Source: a virus
Length of the DNA: 34,364 nt
Virus record (IMG/VR): IMGVR_UViG_3300035688_000034
Coordinates: 1 to 34,364 of that record
Direction: 5' to 3' (one strand)
Shown: positions 1 through 9,115 of the stretch, piece after piece
Layout: each line of letters begins with the position of its first letter
Numbering within the stretch: the first letter of the stretch is position 1
Translations under genes and position numbers: made by a program
The notes under the pieces: model-generated
What the model saw: only the letters and a program-made list of their open reading frames with translations
Databases searched by the model: none
Told to the model about the DNA's origin: nothing

Positions 1-220
1 AGTGGACGACGGCAACTCTACGCCGCGCCTACAACGACACAGACAGACGCTTTCTGGTTCGAGATAATGCGATCCCTGGCTGAACCCATAGCAGCCAAGG
101 TATTCAAGGTCAATGAGAGCGAGCGTTACGTTGAACTTCCGGGCACAAAACAGTGCATTAAGGCCAAGACAGCCTGGAACGCTCAGACCTTACGCGGAGA
201 CTATGCCGATGATCTCTACC
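1..220. repeat. Terminal overlap, left copy (circular contig)
   Basis: Bases 1-220 recur at 34145-34364 with two differences: C24 versus T34168 and A93 versus G34237. Both fall on third positions of Ala codons of terL. The overlap lies inside a coding gene and joins the frame exactly, so it marks a circular or circularly permuted genome of about 34,144 bp. Confidence 0.95.
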
Positions 221-1158
221 TCGACGAGTTTCAACTCATGGCCGAGGACACATGGGGAGGGGTCGGAGCGCCTATGCTTATGGACAACAACGGCGACGCC
301 GTTTTCTGTTACACTCCGCCGTCTCTGGCGTCAAGCGGAATCAGCAAGGCCAAAGACCCCAGGCATGCAACGAAGCTGTTTAACCTTGCTAAACTGGACA
401 AGTCCGGGATGTGGGAGACCATACATATCACGTCGCATGACAACCCGTTTATCAGCAAAGAAGGCTTGCTGAATGTAACCAGGGATATGTCTCTGGACTC
501 GTACCGGCGAGAGATTCTAGCTGAGGACGACGAAATCGAGCGCTCCTGGCTGGTTTATAGTGCATTCAACGAGGTTGTATGCAAGATCAACTCAGTCAAT
601 ATTCAGCTTAACTGGCCGGTGTATGTAGGCCACGACTTCGGGCAGGCTAACCCCGCGGCTATCTTTGTGGCACAGGATCCGGCGACAGGATATTTCTACA
701 TTTTCAATGAGTACCTGCCAGGCGCGGGCAAGTCAACGGCTCAACATGTCGAGGCCTTCAAACGCATCGTCTGCCTGCCGGGCGGGAAAGAAAACCCCCT
801 GACATATAATGTGGTAAAGCGCATCGGCGGAAATGCTACTACTGAGGATGAGGTTAGACAAGGATACACCGCCCATGGCTGGCCTATTATTGCACCTAAC
901 ATCGTGAAGCCGAAGAATCAGATCGACAGGGTTATCGGTTTAATGGAGCGCAACAAGATATTCGTGCTCAATCATCTGACGTTACTGCTCTCCGAGTTGT
1001 CAAACTGTATGTGGGAGCTGGACGAAAACAACAAGCCGACGGATAAGATCAAGGGCGAGCCAAAGTATCATCTCCTGGCCTGTATGCGCTATCTATTCAG
1101 CGATTTCACGCCGGAGACAGTAGCGGAGAGCAATCCGTTTGTAATTATCAGTGTGTGA
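1..1158 (+). CDS. terL: Terminase large subunit, 3' part (genome opened inside gene)
   Basis: This is the C-terminal 385 codons of the ATPase/nuclease that packages DNA into the procapsid. The reading frame is open from base 1 and continues, across the circular junction, the N-terminal part that starts at 33989, giving 437 residues, a usual TerL length. The Walker B stretch LYLDEF puts the catalytic Asp/Glu at about residues 127-128 of the joined protein. A GHDFG motif near residue 264 fits the first metal-binding Asp of the RNase H-like nuclease domain. The Walker A motif is in the other fragment. An internal ATG at 67 is not a real start. Upstream is terS; downstream the portal begins 8 bases after the stop. 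The assignment is secure; the exact terminase subfamily (headful or cos) cannot be told. Confidence 0.95.
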   Translation, partial: SGRRQLYAAPTTTQTDAFWFEIMRSLAEPIAAKVFKVNESERYVELPGTKQCIKAKTAWNAQTLRGDYADDLYLDEFQLMAEDTWGGVGAPMLMDNNGDAVFCYTPPSLASSGISKAKDPRHATKLFNLAKLDKSGMWETIHITSHDNPFISKEGLLNVTRDMSLDSYRREILAEDDEIERSWLVYSAFNEVVCKINSVNIQLNWPVYVGHDFGQANPAAIFVAQDPATGYFYIFNEYLPGAGKSTAQHVEAFKRIVCLPGGKENPLTYNVVKRIGGNATTEDEVRQGYTAHGWPIIAPNIVKPKNQIDRVIGLMERNKIFVLNHLTLLLSELSNCMWELDENNKPTDKIKGEPKYHLLACMRYLFSDFTPETVAESNPFVIISV

Positions 1159-1166
1159 GGTAGTCG

Positions 1167-2969
1167 ATGAGCGAAAAAAGCGATAAAGCATGGGCAGCAA
1201 TCAAGGCCAGTGACACTCGATTAACCAGCCTACGGGCCCGGGTTAAGACAGACCGGGAATCATTCATGGGTAAGCTATTCGAGCTTAAAGACAAGAACAA
1301 TAAGCCGCTGAAGACCGTGGTAAATGTTACCTCGAATGATCCCATAGTGTTCGGCATCAAGAGTATGAGCTTCCTCGGCGGAGCTGCTCGGCAGACAGTA
1401 GTAAAAGGCCAGAACCTGCCGGACAAGACGGCGAGCGAGATCGAGGCCTTCATTGACTACATGTTCGAGCAGGCTGATATAAAGCTAACATCGAAAGGTC
1501 TGCTGCCCTTGCACCAGTCGCTTGTGAGCTATGCGTGTCTCGACGGCTGGCTGGTATCAAAGGGGCTTGTTTACGCAGACGCATCGGGCTCTCCCGTCTT
1601 CGACGTAATCCCGAACGACATCGTATTATTCAACTACGACATGGGCAAAGACGGCCTGCTGTGGGGAGCGCCGAAGTATAAACGCTCCAAAGCGCAGATA
1701 GAAGATGAATACGGCGATCTCATCGGCAGCAGATTCGATATACCCGCAGACGGCGGGTATATCCACGACTACTACGACGCCGAATTGAATATTATCTTCT
1801 TCCAGAAGTTAGCCGGCGACCTGGCCGAAGTAGTAGAGGAACGCAAGAACGATACGGGGATCGCCAAGCCCCCCTTCGGATTGCAGCCGGTGGCGCTGAC
1901 GCCGATGCTTAGTGACGACCTGAAGTATTTCGGCGAGAGCATCTATCAGGCTAACCGCAATCACTACGACCAGAAGGACACGATCCTAACAGTGTTGCAG
2001 ACCATTAACGTGCAAGGTTGGCGGGCTCCCCTTCACCTGGCGACAGACAAGAAGCTAACACCGGAGCAAGCCCAAAAGCTCAGTGTCGAAATACAAAAGC
2101 TGTACGAGTCAGGGGCAATGTTTATATCCGGGGAGAAGGACCTTCTCACTCTGGTGCCCGTGCGGGACATCTCGAATAGTGCGCCGTTCCTCTACAGCAT
2201 CATCGATTCCGAGATTCAGCGCGGCGGACTGCCGAACATAGACTTCGGCAACCTGACATTCCCGCTATCAGCAGTGGCTATCACGCAGCTGGCCGGGCAT
2301 AAAGACACCATTTATCTACCGCGCTTCCAGGCTATCAGTATGATATACCGCCAGCTGGCCAAGATGCTGATCGACCAGTTCATTGCAGGCAGTTACTCGC
2401 TGACACTCAAGAGTCCCAACGGCAAAGATATCAAGTACACCAAGAAGCTGCTGACAGGCGACTACACGATTTCATTCAGATTCTCAGCGGTAGCGCCGGC
2501 CGAGAACCTTGCGAACCTCAGCGCAGCACGGACGGCCAAGGGAGTGGGTTTATCGCAACAGTCGATATTCCAGGATGTCATGCACTTGCAGAACCCCACG
2601 GAAGAGATGCGTAGGGTAGAGGAAGAGCAGACCGAGTATCTGGTGCCATCCTTGAAGCTCTACAGGACGGCCAAGCACATGATAGAAGCCGCCGAGAAGC
2701 TGGGCGGAGACGACGCAGAGTCCAAGATCGCCGAGGCCACACTAATCATGAAAGCTATCGGCCTTGATATCGAGGGTAATCCGATACCGCAGCCATCAAC
2801 AGTAACACCCCCGCCAGCAGACCAAACCGCAGCCACGGCAGGCGCTGACACCGGAGCCAGCGGATTGCCGCTCGGCGCCGAGATGCCGCCCACGGACAAC
2901 GAAGCCTTCACCGCTCAGTTAGAGCAATCGCAGGGTAGGAAGAAACCGGCAAGAGGTCAGAAGAAGTGA
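1167..2969 (+). CDS. Portal protein
   Basis: This 600-residue protein directly follows terL, the usual place for the portal, the dodecameric ring at one capsid vertex through which DNA enters and leaves. The length (600 aa) and mixed alpha/beta composition fit. The middle of the protein (around residues 330-400) has the long helical stretch typical of portal stem and wing regions. The last 70 residues are Pro/Ala/Thr-rich and end in a basic Lys/Arg tail, likely disordered. The ATG at 1167 has a GAGGTAG ribosome site 8 bases after the terL stop. The identity rests on position, length and general appearance rather than on a single diagnostic motif. The stop overlaps the GTG of the next gene. 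Confidence 0.82.
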   Translation: MSEKSDKAWAAIKASDTRLTSLRARVKTDRESFMGKLFELKDKNNKPLKTVVNVTSNDPIVFGIKSMSFLGGAARQTVVKGQNLPDKTASEIEAFIDYMFEQADIKLTSKGLLPLHQSLVSYACLDGWLVSKGLVYADASGSPVFDVIPNDIVLFNYDMGKDGLLWGAPKYKRSKAQIEDEYGDLIGSRFDIPADGGYIHDYYDAELNIIFFQKLAGDLAEVVEERKNDTGIAKPPFGLQPVALTPMLSDDLKYFGESIYQANRNHYDQKDTILTVLQTINVQGWRAPLHLATDKKLTPEQAQKLSVEIQKLYESGAMFISGEKDLLTLVPVRDISNSAPFLYSIIDSEIQRGGLPNIDFGNLTFPLSAVAITQLAGHKDTIYLPRFQAISMIYRQLAKMLIDQFIAGSYSLTLKSPNGKDIKYTKKLLTGDYTISFRFSAVAPAENLANLSAARTAKGVGLSQQSIFQDVMHLQNPTEEMRRVEEEQTEYLVPSLKLYRTAKHMIEAAEKLGGDDAESKIAEATLIMKAIGLDIEGNPIPQPSTVTPPPADQTAATAGADTGASGLPLGAEMPPTDNEAFTAQLEQSQGRKKPARGQKK

Positions 2970-3214
2970 AGATAGTTACCGTCAAGGATTTAAACGCTCA
3001 GATCATGAAGATGGCCAACCCCGGCAAGTCAGCCACTGCGCCTACGATGCTGAGCATGTTGAAACAAGCTCGCACCATGGGTACCCAGCAGATTGCCAGT
3101 CCCGTGCCTGACTTCTTCGGTCGTTTCATGGAGCTGAAGGCTGGCGGAGAACTGGACAATATACCCGGCATTAAACTGCCTATTCTTAGAACGAAGTGGG
3201 ATATCAAGAGATGA
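2966..3214 (+). CDS. Small hypothetical protein between portal and giant virion protein
   Basis: An 82-residue protein of unknown function. It starts at GTG 2966, whose last two bases are also the first two of the portal TGA stop, and it ends in an ATGA overlap with the next gene. It is therefore tightly coupled on both sides and almost certainly translated. It is basic, has no Cys pair and no membrane segment, and is predicted mostly helical with a short loop at Pro-Gly-Ile-Lys-Leu-Pro. Its place between portal and the 1871-residue protein suggests a minor virion or assembly role; that is inference from context only. Confidence 0.7.
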   Translation: MKIVTVKDLNAQIMKMANPGKSATAPTMLSMLKQARTMGTQQIASPVPDFFGRFMELKAGGELDNIPGIKLPILRTKWDIKR

Positions 3215-6200
3215 CGACTACTTCGCCCGATATCAGGCTGTCAGACGATGTACTGAGGCAACTGCATGAGAACATAGCCGACGTGTTTCAATCGACCGAT
3301 ATCGCCGACGTGTCAACGATCCTCGATACTATCAAGCAGACGATAGAGTACACGCAGAACCCCGCCAAGTATTACGAACCCATCACCATGACGGCGGATC
3401 AGGCGGCTGCATACGGGCTGGAAGTGCCTGAAGGTTGGACTCTGCAGACTCAGATAAACGAATCAGGCGACGTTAGCTTCAGTATGGTTGACCCGGACGG
3501 CTGGCAGATCGACGACAGCGGCAATTACACGGCACCAGACGGCACACAATTCACGCAGGCCGAGCTCGAAGAGACCATGAACGTGCAGGACGTCATCGAT
3601 CGCAATATAGAACCGATTCTGAGCGGAATTAGCGAAGTTATAGGCGCTGCCGATTGGCCTGCTGAGATGCGGGCTGCCGATGTGACAGGGGAAACAATAC
3701 TGAGCTGGGCGCTTCAGTCACCGGAGAACAGCCAGGCGTTCATGCAGGGACTCTGGAATGTGGGAGCAAGAGGCTTTAATGTAAAGACAGGCAAAGAGAA
3801 TATCCCCGATGCAGATGCACAGCAACTGATAGATGATTCTTTCACTGCTCTTCAGTACCTCGGTTACACAGACGAAGACTTGCAGCAGATGTTCCCCGCC
3901 TACGCTACTCAGATATCCGAGGAAAAGCGGGCTCAACTCGGCCTCGGCGGGAAGATTCAAGACTGGCTATGGCAAAACATCGTCTGCCGTGTTGGTAGGG
4001 GAATTGAAAGTGTTATCAATTTTATAACTGCTTCGGGAGAGCAAAGAGTAGCGGAACTCGTCGCTAAATTCGGCGGTAGCGAACAAGACAGAGTATATAT
4101 TGAGAACATAAATAGGCTCTATGATATGTACGGCTGGACGTCATGCTTCACCGACGAAGCTCAGCAGGTTTACGCAAATTGGCACGCTCCGGGCGGCGGC
4201 TGGGGGAAGTTTGCTATATCTCTTGTCAACCCTATCTGGCTTCTCTCTGGCACAGCTGTATTTAAGGGCGCCGAACGCGTCGTTGCGCTGAGCGAGGTAT
4301 TTTCCAAAGTCCCGGCATTGACCGAGATCACACAGACGACGGCCAGGCTTGTGCAGTTCGTCGAAGCGGCTCCGGGTAGAGTTATAGGCTTACCATTCAA
4401 AGGAGCTGGCGCCGCTTCCCGATGGTTCTCTGGTGTTAGTATCAAGGGCAATTTGGCGATAGCAGGAGCTGAGCGCGCAGCAGGCGAGGCTTTTGCCAGG
4501 GATATCTCAGATTTGGCCATTCGTCCCGCTGTGCAGGATTGGGCAAGGACGGTTATTCCAGAGCCGAAGAATGTACTTGTAAGATTGCCAACCTATGACG
4601 AGCTGGCTCCGCAAATGTTTGCCGAGTCACCCGCTCGAAGGTTTGCCTTGACAGCTATAAAGACTCCGGGCGTAGGGCGATTGATAGAGAAGGCTTACAG
4701 GTTCACCCCGAACGCCAAGCTGATTGCTGGCACTACTGCGGCCTGGTCGAAAGTATCAGGAGAGATAGGGAAGATTTCTCTATATACTCAGACACTCTAC
4801 GGCATGGGGAAGGGCACGGCCGGTCAGGCAGTAAGTATTTTGAAGGCTATATCGGGAAAGTCTAGCCCAATAAAGTTTTGGGGGTTGGATAAATACGGTA
4901 TCAGTAAGACAATCAGGACGGCGGCAGGTCATGCGGGAGAAGCGCGAACAATCTATCGTATCTTAGAGAATCCAACAGCCTATAAACTTTCGCCAGAGCA
5001 GATCAAATATGCCTCTGTCATATACTCGACCATCGATGATATATATAAAATGCAACTCAGAGAAGGCATAGTGGTTCAAAAAACAGCAGTTGCCGACCTT
5101 GAACACTATGTCCACCGCGTTGTTAAGAACGTGAACAGGAACGCCGGCCTTGGTATGAAAGGCAGGATCGGGCGACTTCCGACTTTCGTCAAGCATCGTA
5201 CTGTCGGCGAAGTGACCGAGGAAGTAGCTAAGAAAATTGCATACACACATAACCCCGAAGTTATTGTAGAGAGCTACGTCCAGCAGGGCATCAAGAGGAT
5301 AGCCGATAAGCGCATGGCGGAGCTGGTGCAGAAGCTTCCCGACGTCAGGGTATCGCTCGAAAACCCCGTATATAAAGACTTCAAGTCAGCGCTCGGCTCG
5401 GCGTCACGCGGCGCCACAATTAAGCCGGAGATCATTAACAGGATTGAGCAGGAGTTCCCCGACCTGGGCAGGCGCTTCCGTGCCGCTACGAGGATGGCCA
5501 CCGTTGAGGATGAGGCCGTCAGGGGATATCTGCAAAAGAGTTGGGACCAGATAAAGGACTTGCAACAGCGCCTTGCAGCGAAGGAAGCCGCACCCGCTAC
5601 GGAAGCCAAGGCCGCAGGCGAAGTTGCGGCACCATCGATAGAGACCTTCACCAAGACTATGGAGGCTATAGCCTACGACGACCGCCTGTTATTCCTCGAT
5701 ACCTTTGAGGCAAGAATGGTTGAGATAGACCGCATGGCGGGCGAGATGAGCCAAGAGATAGAGGGCATGAAGAACTTCTTGGAGCAGGATGTTGTCGCCT
5801 CATATCGCGGCACAATGGGCAAGAGGACAACGAGCCTGTTATCGCTTCTTGATAAGTCGGGCAAGTTCCCCGAGACACTCACCCCCAAGCAGGCCGAATT
5901 ACTACTCATGGGCAGGGAGTTAAAACCCAACGTGCTTACGGCTGAAGGCCGGGTCCGCTGGGAGTATGTCATGGACGAGCTGGCCGACCACTTCCACATG
6001 ACGGAGCGGGAATTCATAAATCACCTTGAGAACCTGAAGGCGACAAGACTGAGGATAACTGACTTGAAAGGGCTTATAGACGACGCTGTAGTCCGCAAGA
6101 CAGAGCTTCAGGGTATGAGGGATGCGGTGAACGCGGTCAACCGCAGGGCCGCGAATCTGCCTACATCGGAAGAAGGCCGCCCGATATGGGCAACCGAGAA

Positions 6201-8826
6201 GCCGCTGCCGACTGAGGAAGAGTTGCTGAGGCCGCCAGTGGGATCAGTAGAATACAAGCCTGTGTCGTCCATCCTCGACGAGATACCGCCCGTTGTGCGC
6301 ACGTCCGCCGAGCGCAAGGCAGAACTTGAAGCTATCCGGGCAAACCTCGAAAAGATGACTCATCCTACGGCGAAGCTCGGCGAGCAGCAGTTATTTCATC
6401 CCGCATTCCGAGGCTGGGCTTTACCACCGGAGATTGCACGGACAGTCAACTACTTCTGGGACTCACGGAGCAATTCATTCTTGGAGTTCACAGCAAAAGT
6501 AGCAGGACTGCTGAGAACTAAGGCCGCTATGGACTTCTCGGCAATGATGATACAAGCCTTGCCTGCAATGGGCGCTACAATGGCGACGCTCAATCCCAAG
6601 TACATGACTACCTGGCTTAAAGGCTTGGGCGAAGGGTTGGAAGTATGGCTGAAGCCTGAAGTATACGCGAAGTGGGCGGCAGAGCATAATGTAGCTATTC
6701 AACAGCGCATATCTTTTGGCGGCACGCAGATGTCTTTCGATTGGTTTGAGGCTACCCCGTGGCTTCTTAGTTGGTCAGAACATGTACCTGGTGCATCGTG
6801 GGTAGTCAGACAGACTTATGGACGCTTTGAGGCGCAGTTCAGCTTCAGCCTTGACTACATGCGACAGACGACATGGGAGGCGCTATCACCTGCCGCAATA
6901 AAGAGCGGCAACGCTTTCAAACTGGCTGAGATGTGCGACCACATGATAGGTGTAACATCACGAGAGATCGCCGGTGTCCCCGCATGGTTCAGAGATATCG
7001 AGTCATCCTTTGGATGGTTTGCTCCTAACTACACCCATGGTTGCCTGCAATTAGTCGGCGATATCTTCAGGGGCAAGTATATGGCTGGTCAGGCAGTGAA
7101 GGCTCTAGCCGGCATGATGGGGGCCTGCACTTTAGTTTATTATACGTATTGCAAGGCGACCGGACAGGAACCTCAGCTTAACCCATTCGCAAGAGGATTC
7201 ATGACGTCTACCGTTGATGGTTTCGATGTAAGACTAGGCGGGTTCTGGAATGGACAGGCCAGGCTCCTAATTGACATCTGGAATTCAGCTCACGATAACT
7301 GGGATACGCCCATAGATTTCTTCTGGATCACGAAGGAGGGAGCGTTAAACAGGGAGAATCCTTTCCTTATGTGGTGGTACAAACGCAGCTCGGCCTTAAC
7401 ACATTTCGGCATCGATACGATGTGGCAGCACCGGGACTACAACCAGCACGAGTTAGACGATCCACTCAGTTATGCCAAGTACATGCTTGAATGTATAACC
7501 CCGATAGCGACGGATGCGATGTTGCAAAATGTTCTGTGGGGAGACAAGCAGGCAGGCTGGAAAATCTTCCTTGCTGAGCTTTTTGGTCTAAATACATATC
7601 CCTCATCTCTGTATAAAGCACTTGCCGATCAGGCGGCTATTTATATCAATCAGATGCAACCGAGTGAGATCGAGCCTGACCAGATGCAGAAGTGGCAGAA
7701 GGGCGAGCTCACATGGGACGATTTAAACAAGGCGCAACAAGCGACGCTCAAACTGCGCTATCCAGAGTTGAACGACATGGAGAACGCGGCGGATGAGGCT
7801 CAAGACCAGTGGGCTACTCCGTTAAGGCGGGACTATTGGAACGCAATCGACAACATTCGTACGTACAAGATAGATACAGGTAATGCCCTTGTCGATGATC
7901 TGATGTCCGGCGTGGACTCTGCGGGGAATGCCTTCAACACCAAGAGTTTCCGCAATGCAGTCTCCGACATGAATACGGCTTATGGCATCATGTACGGCGG
8001 CGTAAATAATGACGAGCGGTTCGCCGAAATCATTGCGGGTTGGGACAGACAGAAAGACCCGAAGGACGCCGAGACAGTCGACGCGGCTTACGACGAATAC
8101 TTTGATACCGTGGTCGGCGGGGACTATGACGGCCCCGACGATATATTCAACTTCAATGCCTACGACAAGGCCATAGCAGACTTCAAGACCAAGTGGGGTA
8201 TCGATATCTACAACCAGATATTGACCATCCTCGAATCAAACAAAATGGGCGAGAACCCGGTTGTTGTGCGGCTTTGGAAGGATAGGCAGACTCTGGCGGC
8301 TTCGGGCTATTGGGATATGCCAGTAGACACGACCGAGCAGAGGGCTGCGCGCAACGACTTCCTGAAGGCCAATCCCACTATTGATGCGACCCTGTTCTTT
8401 TGGGGATACCGCAGCGATCTTGAGACGGTCGCCGCCTATAACAACGTAGTGCAGATGTGCCAGGATACGGGTATTCCTTATACGGCAGTAGGCGGGACCG
8501 GCAAGTTGCCACCGACAAGCGTTGCCCCAGATTGGCTTTCTTATAAAGAGCAGGAGCTCACCGGCTGGGATCGCCAGAACTATTTGAGAGATCACCAGAC
8601 GCTGTACGAGTGGGGCATGGCTAACCTCGGATGGGACGCAATTGACTTCTCTACAGTGCCGAATCCTGAGATGAAGAGGATGCTGGATGAATACGACGCA
8701 GCAGCGGTGGGGGATGCAAGATTGAGATTGCGCTGTATGAATCAAGAACTCGATAACTGGATGGTCAACATTGAAGGATACTCGGCAGCTTATGGCACCG
8801 ACAGATGCACGAAGTTAGGGTACTAA
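3211..8826 (+). CDS. Giant virion-associated protein (1871 aa), likely internal/ejection protein
   Basis: This is the largest gene in the genome. I prefer ATG 3211 (ATGA overlap with the previous stop) over an upstream in-frame GTG at 3196. The N-terminal 150 residues are acidic. Hydrophobic segments lie near residues 332-350, 1095-1125 and 1295-1310. A long coiled-coil, Lys/Glu-rich region spans roughly 680-1060. From about 1080 to 1420 it resembles the membrane-active C-terminal domain (LPD38-like) of very large phage polyvalent proteins: a WFAPNYTHG segment, a hydrophobic helix, then a beta segment around DGFDVRLGG. The last 450 residues are Trp/Asp/Tyr-rich and helical. I see no lysozyme, transglycosylase or MuF ADP-ribosyltransferase signature. 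It sits between portal and scaffold, where no tape measure belongs, so I infer a protein packaged in the head and ejected with DNA. The function is unproven. Confidence 0.75.
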   Translation: MTTTSPDIRLSDDVLRQLHENIADVFQSTDIADVSTILDTIKQTIEYTQNPAKYYEPITMTADQAAAYGLEVPEGWTLQTQINESGDVSFSMVDPDGWQIDDSGNYTAPDGTQFTQAELEETMNVQDVIDRNIEPILSGISEVIGAADWPAEMRAADVTGETILSWALQSPENSQAFMQGLWNVGARGFNVKTGKENIPDADAQQLIDDSFTALQYLGYTDEDLQQMFPAYATQISEEKRAQLGLGGKIQDWLWQNIVCRVGRGIESVINFITASGEQRVAELVAKFGGSEQDRVYIENINRLYDMYGWTSCFTDEAQQVYANWHAPGGGWGKFAISLVNPIWLLSGTAVFKGAERVVALSEVFSKVPALTEITQTTARLVQFVEAAPGRVIGLPFKGAGAASRWFSGVSIKGNLAIAGAERAAGEAFARDISDLAIRPAVQDWARTVIPEPKNVLVRLPTYDELAPQMFAESPARRFALTAIKTPGVGRLIEKAYRFTPNAKLIAGTTAAWSKVSGEIGKISLYTQTLYGMGKGTAGQAVSILKAISGKSSPIKFWGLDKYGISKTIRTAAGHAGEARTIYRILENPTAYKLSPEQIKYASVIYSTIDDIYKMQLREGIVVQKTAVADLEHYVHRVVKNVNRNAGLGMKGRIGRLPTFVKHRTVGEVTEEVAKKIAYTHNPEVIVESYVQQGIKRIADKRMAELVQKLPDVRVSLENPVYKDFKSALGSASRGATIKPEIINRIEQEFPDLGRRFRAATRMATVEDEAVRGYLQKSWDQIKDLQQRLAAKEAAPATEAKAAGEVAAPSIETFTKTMEAIAYDDRLLFLDTFEARMVEIDRMAGEMSQEIEGMKNFLEQDVVASYRGTMGKRTTSLLSLLDKSGKFPETLTPKQAELLLMGRELKPNVLTAEGRVRWEYVMDELADHFHMTEREFINHLENLKATRLRITDLKGLIDDAVVRKTELQGMRDAVNAVNRRAANLPTSEEGRPIWATEKPLPTEEELLRPPVGSVEYKPVSSILDEIPPVVRTSAERKAELEAIRANLEKMTHPTAKLGEQQLFHPAFRGWALPPEIARTVNYFWDSRSNSFLEFTAKVAGLLRTKAAMDFSAMMIQALPAMGATMATLNPKYMTTWLKGLGEGLEVWLKPEVYAKWAAEHNVAIQQRISFGGTQMSFDWFEATPWLLSWSEHVPGASWVVRQTYGRFEAQFSFSLDYMRQTTWEALSPAAIKSGNAFKLAEMCDHMIGVTSREIAGVPAWFRDIESSFGWFAPNYTHGCLQLVGDIFRGKYMAGQAVKALAGMMGACTLVYYTYCKATGQEPQLNPFARGFMTSTVDGFDVRLGGFWNGQARLLIDIWNSAHDNWDTPIDFFWITKEGALNRENPFLMWWYKRSSALTHFGIDTMWQHRDYNQHELDDPLSYAKYMLECITPIATDAMLQNVLWGDKQAGWKIFLAELFGLNTYPSSLYKALADQAAIYINQMQPSEIEPDQMQKWQKGELTWDDLNKAQQATLKLRYPELNDMENAADEAQDQWATPLRRDYWNAIDNIRTYKIDTGNALVDDLMSGVDSAGNAFNTKSFRNAVSDMNTAYGIMYGGVNNDERFAEIIAGWDRQKDPKDAETVDAAYDEYFDTVVGGDYDGPDDIFNFNAYDKAIADFKTKWGIDIYNQILTILESNKMGENPVVVRLWKDRQTLAASGYWDMPVDTTEQRAARNDFLKANPTIDATLFFWGYRSDLETVAAYNNVVQMCQDTGIPYTAVGGTGKLPPTSVAPDWLSYKEQELTGWDRQNYLRDHQTLYEWGMANLGWDAIDFSTVPNPEMKRMLDEYDAAAVGDARLRLRCMNQELDNWMVNIEGYSAAYGTDRCTKLGY

Positions 8827-8827
8827 T

Positions 8828-9025
8828 CTACCTTTCAAACCCTTCGCAGTTAAGACATTCGCAATAATCTATTCCATCGACAGTATGTATTTCCGTTTCA
8901 CAGGTAAAAGGGCAGTTGCAGCCTGAATCCTGTTTTGGTTCACAACCTTGAGTAGCCAAAAGAAGAAAATAGCCAATCCAAAATATAAGGGCTGCACCTA
9001 CTATAAATTTTAATATCTTCTTCAC
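8828..9025 (-). CDS. Antisense small membrane-anchored Cys-rich protein (moron candidate)
   Basis: A 65-residue protein encoded against the late operon, ending one base from the convergent stop of the giant virion protein. It begins MKKILKFIVG, followed by a hydrophobic stretch to residue 25 and then a Cys at 28. The context before that Cys (ATQGC) is a poor lipobox because of the Gln, so an uncleaved N-terminal anchor is as likely as a lipoprotein. The rest carries seven more Cys in CxC, CxxxC and CxCxxC spacing, suggesting disulfides outside the cell or a metal site. The GTG start lies six bases after an extended -10 element, implying a leaderless mRNA. Isolated, self-promoted and antisense, it fits a lysogenic-conversion or superinfection-exclusion gene; no family is recognised. 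Confidence 0.65.
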   Translation of the reverse strand: MKKILKFIVGAALIFWIGYFLLLATQGCEPKQDSGCNCPFTCETEIHTVDGIDYCECLNCEGFER

Positions 9026-9031
9026 ATAACT

Positions 9032-9040
9032 ATTTTAGCA
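9032..9040 (-). promoter_or_regulatory. Extended -10 promoter for the antisense gene (leaderless)
   Basis: Read leftward, TGC-TAAAAT is an extended -10 box. Only six bases separate it from the GTG at 9025, so transcription should begin at or next to the start codon, and no Shine-Dalgarno sequence is present. There is no well-placed -35; a TTGACT at 9045-9050 is only 7 bases from the -10. Confidence 0.55.
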
Positions 9041-9066
9041 CAACAGTCAAACCAAATAGGGAACAT

Positions 9067-9099
9067 AGGCCGTGGCCTTGTCAGGTACGCGGCCTTTTT
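9067..9099 (+). terminator. Weak intrinsic terminator or attenuator before scaffold gene
   Basis: AGGCCG at 9067-9072 pairs perfectly with CGGCCT at 9090-9095 and is followed by five T. The stem is short and the loop is 17 bases, so it may only partly stop transcription between the giant virion gene and the scaffold gene. Confidence 0.45.
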
Positions 9100-9115
9100 G
9101 TTTAGGAGGAATACG

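Noticed and set aside
1-220. Genuine terminal repeats of the packaged phage DNA
   Set aside because: The copies differ at two sites and lie within a gene that joins perfectly across the ends, so a circular assembly overlap is the simpler reading.
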